A DNA stretch of 64,000 nucleotides, from the NCBI RefSeq assembly GCF_005154805.1, contig NZ_CP039727.1, positions 1,423,501-1,487,500 on the forward strand, given 5' to 3'. This DNA is from Bacillus sp. S3 (GTDB lineage: Bacteria > Bacillota > Bacilli > Bacillales > Cytobacillaceae). Numbering within the stretch: position 1 is the first letter of the stretch; the number at the start of each line of letters is the position of its first letter. Positions 26,580-36,436 of this stretch are shown in pieces. The notes beneath the pieces were generated by a model. That model saw only the letters and a program-made list of their open reading frames with translations, was not told the DNA's origin and ran no database searches. Made by a program: the position numbers and the translations under genes.

Positions 26580-27836
26580 TTATATCAGGGCTTTAATACC
26601 TACTAAAACAAGACCAATTAAAAATCCGCAAACAGCACCATTAACTCGGATCCATTGCAGGTCTTTGCCTACATTTGTTTCAACCATAGTGATGAGGGTT
26701 TTATCATCCAGTCTTTCCAAATTTTCCTCGACAAGCTTGCCAATCTTGGAATGGTTTTTATCTACAAAAGTGGAAATTTGCTGTTTAATCCAAGTTTCGA
26801 TGGCATTGACTTTCTCAGGATTGGCTTTTAGTCTTTCGAACCCGTCAATAACCATCGGGAGGATGTAATGATCGAAGAAAGGTGGTTCATCGACGAAATC
26901 AGACACTTTCTGCTGGAGCTGATCTAATATAGAGATAATTTTTTCTTGGGGCTCCCATTTTGCAATCAATTGTGTCTTTAAGTGATTGAGCTCCTCGTAA
27001 ACTTTTTCATCATTTTTAACGGATTGCAGCTTTTTATGAATGTGAATCATTAATGTTTGCCTATTTTGATTAAAGGGATCGCGAAAGCTGTCTACCCCTT
27101 TCAGTATTAAATTTTGAATAATATTGCCCAACTTTTCTTCGTTAACTAAATTACTAAAAGACTTTAATGCAAATTGCATAAAACCATCTGCTTTAATATT
27201 TTCCACAGCGTCAACCGCTAACCCGCCAAGTTTGTATTTCGTACTATCCTTTTCAGCCCACTCGCGAATCTCTTTTAAGATAAAATCTAGTGTTTTTTCA
27301 TCGTATTTTCGTTCCGAAACCTGGTCGATGACCAGTGGCAGGTAATTCTTAGTATCTAACTGGTTTAACTGTGTTTTTAATTCCTTTTCAATTATGGGAG
27401 CAATTCTACTTGTATCGATCGTTTTAATTAAATGTTGAATTAGGCTGATGACATTTTTTTGAATTTCTTTCGAGTGAATTTCCTTGTCAATGATTGAAAA
27501 TAGTTTCCCGGAAAAATCGATTGTGTCTATTTTTTTTCTAATGCTCTCCTTAGTCAGCCAATCATTTTCCAGCATTGAGATAATCCCAGCGATAATTCTT
27601 TTACGATTCTTAGGCAGCAATGCCGTATGGGGAATGGGAATGCCTAAAGGATGCCGAAATAGGGCGGTTACTGCAAACCAATCTGCGAGTCCGCCAACGA
27701 GACCTGCTTCGAACCCCCCTTGCAGGATAATCCCCCATATTGAATCTCGGATCGGCAATGTTGCCAGAAATCCGATTGCCATAATTGTAAGAGAAATAGT
27801 CGCTAAATGCCGCGATTTATTCTTCTGATTTACCAT
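26580..27836 (-). CDS. DUF445 family membrane protein
   Basis: A 418-residue protein with hydrophobic helices at both ends (residues about 12-60 and about 395-416) enclosing a long helical soluble domain. The N-terminal motif GLVGGLADWFAVTALFRHPLGIPIPHT is strongly conserved in DUF445, the family of E. coli YjiN and B. subtilis YheB. The two membrane ends and coiled middle suggest an envelope-spanning or membrane-shape role, but function is unknown. The ATG follows AAGGGG. Confidence 0.88.
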   Translation of the reverse strand: MVNQKNKSRHLATISLTIMAIGFLATLPIRDSIWGIILQGGFEAGLVGGLADWFAVTALFRHPLGIPIPHTALLPKNRKRIIAGIISMLENDWLTKESIRKKIDTIDFSGKLFSIIDKEIHSKEIQKNVISLIQHLIKTIDTSRIAPIIEKELKTQLNQLDTKNYLPLVIDQVSERKYDEKTLDFILKEIREWAEKDSTKYKLGGLAVDAVENIKADGFMQFALKSFSNLVNEEKLGNIIQNLILKGVDSFRDPFNQNRQTLMIHIHKKLQSVKNDEKVYEELNHLKTQLIAKWEPQEKIISILDQLQQKVSDFVDEPPFFDHYILPMVIDGFERLKANPEKVNAIETWIKQQISTFVDKNHSKIGKLVEENLERLDDKTLITMVETNVGKDLQWIRVNGAVCGFLIGLVLVGIKALI

Positions 27837-27961
27837 CTTTGTAACCCCTTATTTTTGGAAATTATATGTTATCTACTGATATTATCTCATTTTAACAAAA
27901 AATAAAGCAATTTATAAATCATAATAGCTAAATTTTACATGCATGGCCTATTAGAATCAAA

Positions 27962-27993
27962 AAAGAAAGACCTTGCATTCGAAGGCCTTTCTT
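27962..27993 (-). terminator. Terminator for the HupE/UreJ gene
   Basis: Stem AAGAAAG-CCTT type (27963-27993); an A/C mismatch on the plus strand becomes a G-U pair on the minus strand, with a minus-strand T-run. Confidence 0.75.
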
Positions 27994-28012
27994 GCATTCA
28001 AGATTCTGTTCA

Positions 28013-29209
28013 TTAAGCAGCTAGTCGTTCAATTAACCATATGCCGCCTAAGAGAAAAGCTATGATTGAAAAAGTAACAATAGCCTTTCTAGAATACTTC
28101 GATCGATATAATATAGATAGGAGCGGTAAAAGCAGGATGACGATTGCCAATTGAATCATTTCAATACCAATATTAAAACTAGCTAAATCGGCTGCTAATG
28201 AACTTTTTGGAATATTCATTTCTTTAAGGATATCAGCAAAACCCATCCCGTGAATTAGACCGAAAACAAAAGTAATCGCCCATCGATAGTTTATTTTTTT
28301 TCGGAAAATATTTTCCAAGGATACATAGCAAATGCTTAAGGCAATAGCTGGTTCTACAAAACTTGCAGGTATGTTAATTATACCCAATACTGTCAGCGTC
28401 AGCGTTATACTGTGGGCAATTGTAAAAGCAGTAATTGTTGCTGCTAACTGCTTGAATGTTTGTCTGGCGATTAGTAGTGACAGGAGAAACAACAAGTGAT
28501 CATAGCCTGAGAGAATATGATTCATCCCTAATTTCAAAAATGAAAACCATGAAGATGAGGTTGTTGTTTTGACGGGATGGGCCTCCTCGGTTTTTTTGGG
28601 TTCGGCAGATGGCTGAACTGTCTGCCCTTCTCCAATTTGTTGTTCTTGCTGTACTTCCGTTATCAACATTGTCCAGGTTCGATTTTTCCCTTCTAAAGCT
28701 GCTTCGCTTTTTTCACCCATATATGATGCAGAAACGAGGTTGACGTAATTGGTGCCCGTATCATGATAATAAAACCCATCATTAAAAATGAATGTCTCAC
28801 CGGGTGCAAAAGCAGGAAACATCATTGTAATTGAAAAAAATTCTTTATTTTCCTTTTTGATAATTTCCATTTTCTTAATAGTAGGTGTTTGTTCGATGTT
28901 GTCCTTATCTAATGTAAGTCCTTCTGTTATTAATTCTTCTAAGTGATGGGTATTCTCTTTGATTTCAGACTGATCAAGAATAAAGTTCTTGTTTTTATCA
29001 ATAGCAGGTATTAATTCTAGTACCGATAACGTATCAAGTGAAAATACAACTTCTGTATTCTTATTGTCCATTGTTATTTTTGTATAACTAACACTGTAAG
29101 CGTGAGCGAATGTATTATTGGGAAATGACAAACAAGAAAATACAATTACGGATAATAATATCAGGGTAAGATGTCTGACCTCGAGTCGAAATTTGTCGAA
29201 AAATGTCAA
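28013..29209 (-). CDS. HupE/UreJ family membrane protein with extracytoplasmic domain
   Basis: A 398-residue protein. The signal peptide ends about AHA, followed by an extracytoplasmic region of about 190 residues beginning AYSVSYTKITMDN. The C-terminal 170 residues form a HupE/UreJ-like helix bundle (GYDHLLFLLSLL, HSITLTLTVLG, FGLIHGMGFA), with histidines typical of nickel/metal transport relatives. I placed the start at TTG 29209, nine bases after AGGAGG; the longer frame from 29278 has its RBS too close. No urease or hydrogenase gene is nearby, so the substrate is uncertain. Confidence 0.8.
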   Translation of the reverse strand: MTFFDKFRLEVRHLTLILLSVIVFSCLSFPNNTFAHAYSVSYTKITMDNKNTEVVFSLDTLSVLELIPAIDKNKNFILDQSEIKENTHHLEELITEGLTLDKDNIEQTPTIKKMEIIKKENKEFFSITMMFPAFAPGETFIFNDGFYYHDTGTNYVNLVSASYMGEKSEAALEGKNRTWTMLITEVQQEQQIGEGQTVQPSAEPKKTEEAHPVKTTTSSSWFSFLKLGMNHILSGYDHLLFLLSLLIARQTFKQLAATITAFTIAHSITLTLTVLGIINIPASFVEPAIALSICYVSLENIFRKKINYRWAITFVFGLIHGMGFADILKEMNIPKSSLAADLASFNIGIEMIQLAIVILLLPLLSILYRSKYSRKAIVTFSIIAFLLGGIWLIERLAA

Positions 29210-29404
29210 AGTGATAATCCTCCTAAATGTTATACTTAAATAATTCCCTGAATATACCAATAAATATTCAACACTCAATACTCCTTTATATAATCATACT
29301 TTGAGCGCATATGTATACAAAAAATTAAAATTATGTTGGATATGTATATAGTAATTTACAAAAAAATAATATCATTATGTCTAAAAATTTTGTAGAATGA
29401 TAGA

Positions 29405-29418
29405 GTGATAATTATCAC
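29405..29418. promoter_or_regulatory. Perfect 14-bp palindrome upstream of the PHP protein gene
   Basis: GTGATAATTATCAC is a perfect palindrome 63 bases before the 29482 start. It resembles the core of Fur-type boxes but has a 6+6 arrangement instead of 7-1-7. It may be an operator for one or both divergent genes; the regulator is unknown. Confidence 0.4.
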
Positions 29419-29481
29419 AACATGATAGGCAGAAATACCTGCCTTTGTGTAAATCATAAAAAGGAAAAGGGTGGTAGGTGG

Positions 29482-32400
29482 ATGAGCTTAACCAATCGAA
29501 GGTTCAAGCGTATGACAAGTATGCTCATGGCGGCTCTACTGTTGATCAGTACATTTTTGCCAAGCGGGTTAATTAAAAGAGCCCATGCGGAACAGGCTGA
29601 GCATCTTGTGATTAGTCAGGTATATGGGGCTGGGGGAAATAATGGTTCGGTATACAAAAATGACTATATTGAACTGTATAATCCAACCGGCAGTCCAATC
29701 TCATTAGAAGGCTGGTCAGTTCAATATGCTTCAAAGGCAGGTGCGTTTTCCACTGCACCAACGGCAACAACAGCATTATCAGGTACTATTTCAGCATATG
29801 GATATTATTTAATCCAAGAGGCACCAGGTGCTGGTACACAACCGGCATTACCAAATACACCTGATATTAATAATGGTGCAATTGCGATGTCTGCAACGGA
29901 TGGGAAAGTCGCTTTAGTACATGGTACAGATGCAATTACAGGAAAAAGCGATCCAACAGTAGTCGACTTTGTTGGCTATGGAACGGCAAACGAATATGAA
30001 GGTTCTGCAGCTGTTAAGATTTCGTCTAATGCTAACAGTGCTCAACGTCGCCCATACGCAAATGTTGATCCTGCACCAGACAAAGGAAATGCCTGGGATA
30101 CTGATGATAACGGAGCAGATTTTTATGTCGGACCAGTTGTTGCACCAAGAAACACAGCTAGTTCAACTGAAAAGCCGATGGTTCCAGTTACAAGCTTACA
30201 AGCAAAAGGAAATAATATTCAATTTACTCAAGAAAGCAATAATGTAAATGTAATAGGTATGGTTAATGCAGCTGAACCAGCGTCCACAATTAATATTTAT
30301 GAAAACGCATCCAAAGCAATAGTGCTTGCAACTGGTACGGCTGCTAGTGATGGTTCGTTTTCGATTAGTTTTACGTCTGACAAAGCATTATCAACCGTAT
30401 TTGTTACTGCAAAACAAGGCGAATTAGATGAAAGTGCATCGATTCAAATTAATGTAGCCACAGCTAGTGCATCCATCGTCCAAGACAAATTAAGCTATGT
30501 CGTCAATAACGGTACGGGTACATTAATCGGTAGTGCAGCTACTGCAGCAGCAAATGCAATCGTGAATGTCTATCCAAATGACAAAGCAAATGCTAATGAA
30601 CGATTTGCTACTGTTACAGCAAGTACATCAGGAGATTTTAATACGACAATCAAAAATGCTCCTGATACCATCTATGTAACACAAATTACAAATACTGCTA
30701 AGGGAATTATGTTAGAGAGCACTCCTGTTGCCGTGGCAAAAGCTGATACAACAGTGGTTACCCAAATTGCTGAAGTTCGCGAGTCTGACGCAAAAGGCCA
30801 GCCGGTAAACCAAAACAAGTTTTTCACGGTTGAAGGGGTTGCAACTGTTGACAACCAAATTCTTGGAACACAAAAGCAAAATTTCTATATTCAAGATGAC
30901 ACGGCAGGGGTCAACATCTTTGGTTCGCTAGAAACACCAATTAAGACACTTAAAGGTGATAAAGTACGCGTTACAGGTAAAGTTTTAAATTACAATGGTT
31001 TATTGGAATTGGAAGCTACCTCAATTGTAAAAATTAGTGAAGGAAATCCAATTCCAGCTCCTAAAAACGTTACGATTGTTGATTTAAATACGTATGCAGT
31101 GGCAGAGCCGCTTGAAGGCAGCCTTGTATCCGTAACAGGTAAAGTTTCTGCTGTTGCCGTAACTGGAGTTAATTATAACGTTACCTTTGTTGACGATAAC
31201 CTTAAAACAACATTAATTAGGGTTATGGGCGCAACAGGAATTAATCCAGATAAAGACCTTGTAACTGGTAAAAGCTACACGGTTACTGGTGTATTAGGTC
31301 AGTATACGACCAATGCTTCAGCAACAAATGGCTATCAATTGTATCCGCGTGATGTGAAGGATATTTCGCCGATTTTAGCAATCACTCACACAGGGATTAA
31401 AGAGGTTTACAAAGGAACAAGTGTAGAATTTGCTGCAAATGCCGATGGGGCAGAAACAGTAACTGCATATTATCGAGCAACTGGAGCGACAGAATACACA
31501 CCTTTACCTATGGTTAAGGGCAGTGAGGGTCGTTACACAGTAACATTGGCAGCAGCTGATGTTCCGCAAAATGGTTTCGAATATTATATTGAAGCAAAAG
31601 CGGGTACTCAATCAAAAACAGCTGGAACTAATGAAACTCCATATGCTGTTACATTAATTGATGATACATTTGGACCAACAATAAGCGGAGAAACACCGCA
31701 GGATGGTACAAAAGTGGAAAGTCCGACACCTGAAATTTCAGCATTAATCGATGACCCAAGTGGTGTCGATGAAGCAACCGTACAATTGTGGCTGGATGGC
31801 AAAGAGCTGAAAGCACCGGCTGCTGTCATTAGCAAAACACAAGTAAAATACACGCCTGAGCAAGAGCTTGCCCTTGGAAAGCACGCAGTAAAGGTTGCTG
31901 CTAAAGACGTTTTAGGCAATACATCTGAAAAACAATGGACATTCGAAGTCGTTCCGCGCTTTACCGGTGGAAATCACTATCGTGGTACAACGCACAACCA
32001 CACGAATATTTCACATGATGCGGCTGGTACGCCAGAAGAAGCACTTAAAGCAGGTAAAGCCCATCATTACGATTGGTTCGCATTCTCTGACCACTCTCAT
32101 GATATTGACCCTGAAAAGCTGGGAGTGGATACAGTTGATCACGGCGGTATGCAGGAGCGTACAGGCGGCAGCCAATGGAAATTAACAAAGGATTTAGCAA
32201 AGCAATATACAAAAAATAATGACTATGTTGTCTTCCCTGCATTTGAAATGACCTCAACCACATGGGGACACTCTAATATCTTCGGTACAGATAATTTCAT
32301 TGACCGGAATATTAATGGCAAACAATATCAAGACTTAAACAAGTATTATGCATGGGTCATGACGTACGATGATATCGTTGGGCAATTTAACCACCCAGAT

Positions 32401-35400
32401 ATGTCGGCAAATGCGTTTAATAATTTTAAGCCATACAATAAAGATTTAGACAAGTTATTTACGATGTTAGAAGTCGGTAATGGCTCCGGTCACTATGGCT
32501 ATGCCAATGCTGAAGGAAAATTCTATACAGCCTTAGACCTTGGCTGGCATGTCGCTCCAACTTATGGGGAAGACAACCACGATGGCACATGGGGACAGAC
32601 GAACGCTCGTACAGTTATTGTTGCTGATGATCTTTCACAAGATTCCTTAATGCACGCGATGCGGAATATGCGCGTGTACATGGAGGAAGATCCAAACTTC
32701 AAGCTGGATGTATTAGCAAATGGCTACTTCATGGGTTCAACCGTTGATAGCAAAACATTGAAGTTTGACATTAAAGGAAGCGACGATGTTGCTGAAGATC
32801 GCAATAGCCCTGACTATAGTTATCTTCCGAAAACCTATAAATCTGATGATCGAATTGCAAAGGTTGAATTGATTTCAAACGGCGGCAAAGTCGTTGACTC
32901 GTATGAGCCAATGACAAAAGACTTTAAATGGAATCCAACGTACACCGTGACAGGCGGCCAGCAATGGTTTGTCGTTAAGGTTACGCAAATGGATGGGGAA
33001 CGGATTTATTCTGCACCAATTTGGTCAAAAGAAGAATCTGTTGATGTAAAAGTAAACGGTATTGATATTGACGGCGGCGTTATTATTGGCGGCAACCCTG
33101 CTAAATTAACTGCGACTGTTGCCAATAACGGTATGGAAGCCATCAAAAATCTGAAAGTAGACTTCTATTATGATGAAGTGAAGCCTGAGAATTTGATTGG
33201 AACCAATACTATTTCATCAATTCTATCGAAGGGCTCAGCCAGTGCAACAGCTACATGGACCAGCCCGTTGAAAGGCGACCATCAGCTTATAGTTGTAGTG
33301 ACTTCAACGGATGGTCTCGATATTGGTAATGTGAAGTATACGTTACCAGTAAAAATTAAAGAGCCCCTGGGAGTAACGGTTTTAATTGATGCGGCGCATG
33401 GAAATGAAAATACAAGTGCTGACAGCGGTACGTATAAGGATAACTTAAAAGCCTTTATACTAATGCTTCAAAAGGAAGGCTATACCGTTACGGAAAATAA
33501 AGTTGCCCTAACAGACGAAGTATTAAGCAATATAAAAGTATTAGTATTAACTCATGCAAGAACTGCACTGACAGCGGCTGAACGAACAGCGGTTACAAAT
33601 TTCATCAATAATGGCGGCTCGTTATTAATGGCTGGAAAGAGTAATAACGGAACCACAGACCCAACCGTTAATAATCCATTATTAAGTGATATTGGTTCAG
33701 CCATCCGCATGGGGAATGACGGTGTATTTGATGATAGTAAAACAGGAAACTTCTGGGGCGATCCAAAGGTTAGCCCATATGCTGTCCGAGTACATCCAGG
33801 ATTAGTTTCCAATAATATTACCGACCGCGTATCGTTTATCGATTACTACAGCGGAACGAGTCTTTCAGGGCCAAATAATACGGCTTTAACAGAAGGCGGT
33901 AAGGTCACAATTCTGGCAAAAGGTAATGAAACAACATACCAAGGCAATATCAAAGGCGGTTACACTTATGACGCTGTTTCCGATGAAACGGGCGGTTCAG
34001 CAATTCCGTTAATCGCTTCAGAAGAAATTGGTGCAAATGGCCGGATCATTGTTTCCGGGATGAACATCTTTAACGACAAACAAATGGATGAGTCATTTGA
34101 GCCAAAAGGAAATGACGAGTTTACCCTAAACGCAGTAAACTGGTTAGCACATCGCGAAATGAAAGTGGCTAAAATTGCCGATGTCCGCAAACTGGCAGAT
34201 GATACGAATGTCGTAGTAGAAGGAACGGTAACAACCGCTGCCGGCGTGTTCTTCGATGCCTTCTATCTACAAGATGATACAAGCGGAATTATGGCCTTCC
34301 TTGAAGTTCCAGACGGTTCGTTAAAAGCAGGCGATAAAGTTCGCGTATATGGACACATAAAGACATTCGAAAATAACAAAGAATTAGAGTTTACTAGCTT
34401 TGCAAAAGACGTGATCAAACTTGGAAAAGGTGAACCTGTTCAACCGAAGCAGGTTGCTACAGGTGAAGCAACAACTGCTGCCAACCAAGGTCTACTTGTG
34501 AAGGTAAAAGGAACAGTTGTTTCTAAGTATGATGAAAACTCTTATGTGATCAATGATGGTTCCGGTGATGTCCTAGTGTTTACGGATGGATACATTGTGA
34601 ATCAAAGCAACGTTTCAGTACCAGATCTTAAAAAAGGTGACACATTAGAAGCAGTTGGCCTATCCGGTTCTTTTGCACAAGGGGAGCGTATCCGTGTAAG
34701 AGACACTAGAGAATTGGCTGGGACTGTTATTGACGAGACACCAGAGACAGATCCAGTAATTAAAAACGGCTGGCACCTTGAGAATGACCACTGGTATTAT
34801 TACAATAATGGTGTTCAAAAGATAAATGCTTGGGTTCAAACCGAAGGAAAATGGTATTTCCTAGGACTTGATGGAGCGATGCTTACAGATGAATGGGTAA
34901 AATCCGGAGGGAAATGGTATTATCTTGGTACATTTGGTGTCATGAGCAGTAGTACTTGGATTTGGACCAACGGAAAAAGGTATTTCGTTGATGATCAAGG
35001 TGTCATGAAAACAAATGCATGGGTGCTGTCTAGCGGAAAATGGTACTATCTAGATGGAAATGGTGCTATGAAAACAAATGCATGGGTACTTTCTAGCGGA
35101 AAATGGTACTATCTCGATGCAAATGGTGTCATGAAAACAATTGCATGGGTACTTTCTGGCGGGAAATGGTACTATGTTGATAGTAATGGTATCATGAAAA
35201 CAAATGCATGGATTCTTTCTAGCGGTAAGTGGTATTTCCTATCTGCTAACGGAGCAATGCAAACTGGTTGGATAAAAGTAAATAACAACTGGTATTATCT
35301 TGCATCAAATGGTGCAATGCTAACAGGATGGATAGAGATTAACAAGAAATGGTATTTCCTTTACAATGATGGCCACATGGCGGCGAATACGTCAATTGGA

Positions 35401-35439
35401 AAATACAAAATTGGTAAAGATGGTGCCTGGATTCAATAA
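29482..35439 (+). CDS. Giant secreted protein: lamin-tail, OB-fold, PHP metallohydrolase, cell-wall-binding repeats
   Basis: A 1985-residue protein with a signal peptide (core MLMAALLLIS, cleavage near AHA at residue 37). Domains in order: lamin-tail domain (about 40-170); beta-rich linker; OB-fold nucleic-acid-binding-like domain (about 425-540) and a second such region to 630; Ig-like linkers (about 630-825); PHP/CehA-McbA-like metallohydrolase (about 830-1070) with THNHTN, FSDHSHD and EDNHDGTW; a CARDB-like domain; a DUF4350/ThuA-like domain (about 1295-1550); another OB-fold (about 1563-1745); and nine or more aromatic choline-binding-type repeats (about 1760-1970). ATG 29482 follows GGTGGTAGGTGG. 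It probably stays on the wall and cleaves phosphoesters, perhaps nucleic acid. Confidence 0.8.
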   Translation: MSLTNRRFKRMTSMLMAALLLISTFLPSGLIKRAHAEQAEHLVISQVYGAGGNNGSVYKNDYIELYNPTGSPISLEGWSVQYASKAGAFSTAPTATTALSGTISAYGYYLIQEAPGAGTQPALPNTPDINNGAIAMSATDGKVALVHGTDAITGKSDPTVVDFVGYGTANEYEGSAAVKISSNANSAQRRPYANVDPAPDKGNAWDTDDNGADFYVGPVVAPRNTASSTEKPMVPVTSLQAKGNNIQFTQESNNVNVIGMVNAAEPASTINIYENASKAIVLATGTAASDGSFSISFTSDKALSTVFVTAKQGELDESASIQINVATASASIVQDKLSYVVNNGTGTLIGSAATAAANAIVNVYPNDKANANERFATVTASTSGDFNTTIKNAPDTIYVTQITNTAKGIMLESTPVAVAKADTTVVTQIAEVRESDAKGQPVNQNKFFTVEGVATVDNQILGTQKQNFYIQDDTAGVNIFGSLETPIKTLKGDKVRVTGKVLNYNGLLELEATSIVKISEGNPIPAPKNVTIVDLNTYAVAEPLEGSLVSVTGKVSAVAVTGVNYNVTFVDDNLKTTLIRVMGATGINPDKDLVTGKSYTVTGVLGQYTTNASATNGYQLYPRDVKDISPILAITHTGIKEVYKGTSVEFAANADGAETVTAYYRATGATEYTPLPMVKGSEGRYTVTLAAADVPQNGFEYYIEAKAGTQSKTAGTNETPYAVTLIDDTFGPTISGETPQDGTKVESPTPEISALIDDPSGVDEATVQLWLDGKELKAPAAVISKTQVKYTPEQELALGKHAVKVAAKDVLGNTSEKQWTFEVVPRFTGGNHYRGTTHNHTNISHDAAGTPEEALKAGKAHHYDWFAFSDHSHDIDPEKLGVDTVDHGGMQERTGGSQWKLTKDLAKQYTKNNDYVVFPAFEMTSTTWGHSNIFGTDNFIDRNINGKQYQDLNKYYAWVMTYDDIVGQFNHPDMSANAFNNFKPYNKDLDKLFTMLEVGNGSGHYGYANAEGKFYTALDLGWHVAPTYGEDNHDGTWGQTNARTVIVADDLSQDSLMHAMRNMRVYMEEDPNFKLDVLANGYFMGSTVDSKTLKFDIKGSDDVAEDRNSPDYSYLPKTYKSDDRIAKVELISNGGKVVDSYEPMTKDFKWNPTYTVTGGQQWFVVKVTQMDGERIYSAPIWSKEESVDVKVNGIDIDGGVIIGGNPAKLTATVANNGMEAIKNLKVDFYYDEVKPENLIGTNTISSILSKGSASATATWTSPLKGDHQLIVVVTSTDGLDIGNVKYTLPVKIKEPLGVTVLIDAAHGNENTSADSGTYKDNLKAFILMLQKEGYTVTENKVALTDEVLSNIKVLVLTHARTALTAAERTAVTNFINNGGSLLMAGKSNNGTTDPTVNNPLLSDIGSAIRMGNDGVFDDSKTGNFWGDPKVSPYAVRVHPGLVSNNITDRVSFIDYYSGTSLSGPNNTALTEGGKVTILAKGNETTYQGNIKGGYTYDAVSDETGGSAIPLIASEEIGANGRIIVSGMNIFNDKQMDESFEPKGNDEFTLNAVNWLAHREMKVAKIADVRKLADDTNVVVEGTVTTAAGVFFDAFYLQDDTSGIMAFLEVPDGSLKAGDKVRVYGHIKTFENNKELEFTSFAKDVIKLGKGEPVQPKQVATGEATTAANQGLLVKVKGTVVSKYDENSYVINDGSGDVLVFTDGYIVNQSNVSVPDLKKGDTLEAVGLSGSFAQGERIRVRDTRELAGTVIDETPETDPVIKNGWHLENDHWYYYNNGVQKINAWVQTEGKWYFLGLDGAMLTDEWVKSGGKWYYLGTFGVMSSSTWIWTNGKRYFVDDQGVMKTNAWVLSSGKWYYLDGNGAMKTNAWVLSSGKWYYLDANGVMKTIAWVLSGGKWYYVDSNGIMKTNAWILSSGKWYFLSANGAMQTGWIKVNNNWYYLASNGAMLTGWIEINKKWYFLYNDGHMAANTSIGKYKIGKDGAWIQ
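35005..35256 (+). repeat. Four 63-bp in-frame tandem repeats in the wall-binding region
   Basis: Units start at 35005, 35068, 35131 and 35194 and each encode 21 residues of the type MKTNAWVLSSGKWYYLD. Nucleotide identity between units is high, indicating recent duplication, while flanking repeats are more diverged. Confidence 0.88.
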
Positions 35440-35450
35440 TGGTCATGTAT

Positions 35451-35492
35451 AGAAAAAGAACTTCTCTCAATGTTGAGAGAAGTTCTTTTTCT
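35451..35492. terminator. Bidirectional terminator
   Basis: A nearly continuous 20-bp inverted repeat with arms at 35451-35470 and 35473-35492, flanked by A- and T-runs. It overlaps the last codons of the minus-strand AtpZ-DUF3939 gene. Confidence 0.85.
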
Positions 35493-36432
35493 GTGGCCTG
35501 ATATGGGTGACCAAGCCATCTAGGTCAGTAATATAAAATTGCGTTTCAGGTTCTGTTTTAAGGTAATGCTCCTGTAAAAGTTGATAATAATTCACTCTGT
35601 GCAGTGGATCAAATTTTAACATTGGATATTCCTTTTTGTCACTTACGTATTGATCGACCGCTTTTTGAACGAGATCCATTTCAATTGGTATTTGTTTTTC
35701 ATGTTCTTCAAACAAATCGTAAGTTTCCTTCGACATATAGAACTGTTTTGAAGGAATACCGCCAAGTAGGTGAGCTAGTTGTTTAAAGTCGATACTGTTG
35801 TCCTCTTGAACAAGGATTGTCCGAAAAACTCCCTTTGGCAGATCTTCGGAAAATGTTCTAACAGCTCTTCTTACTTCTTCAATGGTCACGTCAATAATCG
35901 GATAACTCTTCTGATCCTCCGAGATCATCAGTCCGGTTTTCTCTGTTTCCTTTCCTCTCTGTACAGGGGATTTAAAGTATTTTTGCACTATTGAATAAAC
36001 AGTCAATCCTCCAATTCCTATCCCTAAAAATGTACCAATTAATGTAAAGGTGGGGTATAGCTCATAACGGTGATCAAGAAATGTTCCCAGTTTAAATCCT
36101 GCATAAACCGAGATTGCGATCGCAATTCCAAAAACCATGTTTAAGGAAAGGGCTTTCATAAGAAAAAGCGTGAACTCATTCCAATGTGTCTCATTTGAGT
36201 TGTTTTCATTCTTTAAAAACTTCTTCACTTCGTTTTTCATTTCTGACGATACCTTATTTTCCTCGAAGAAGCCCTCAAGGTACTCTTCCACAGATTTATT
36301 TTCATTCTTTAACAGACAGGCAGTTTTTTCATGCGATCCTTTTGTGTAATGAACGAAAATCCACTTTTCTTCAAACCCTAATTCGAGGTTTTCTGTCACT
36401 CTTCCTAAGTCTTTTGTAAACTTGTGCTTCAT
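35467..36432 (-). CDS. AtpZ/AtpI-like membrane protein fused to DUF3939
   Basis: A 321-residue protein. Residues about 1-85 are soluble and charged; about 90-150 contain two membrane helices with the AtpZ/AtpI pattern (GIAIAISVYAGFKLGTFLD then TFLGIGIGGLTVYSIV), the family that helps assemble the F-ATPase c ring and transport magnesium. The C-terminal 140 residues (PIIDVTIEEVRRAV, QFYMSKETYDLFEE, QFYITDLDGLVTH) match the Bacillus DUF3939 family. The ATG at 36432 follows AAGGGGGGC. It is the third gene after Fo subunit a and b homologues, with a gap of only four bases. A fusion of an Fo assembly factor to an unknown domain is unusual. Confidence 0.75.
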   Translation of the reverse strand: MKHKFTKDLGRVTENLELGFEEKWIFVHYTKGSHEKTACLLKNENKSVEEYLEGFFEENKVSSEMKNEVKKFLKNENNSNETHWNEFTLFLMKALSLNMVFGIAIAISVYAGFKLGTFLDHRYELYPTFTLIGTFLGIGIGGLTVYSIVQKYFKSPVQRGKETEKTGLMISEDQKSYPIIDVTIEEVRRAVRTFSEDLPKGVFRTILVQEDNSIDFKQLAHLLGGIPSKQFYMSKETYDLFEEHEKQIPIEMDLVQKAVDQYVSDKKEYPMLKFDPLHRVNYYQLLQEHYLKTEPETQFYITDLDGLVTHIRPQKKNFSQH

Positions 36433-36436
36433 AATT

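Noticed and set aside
29405..29418. Fur box
   Set aside because: Half-sites are Fur-like but the palindrome lacks the 7-1-7 geometry; kept only as an unassigned operator.
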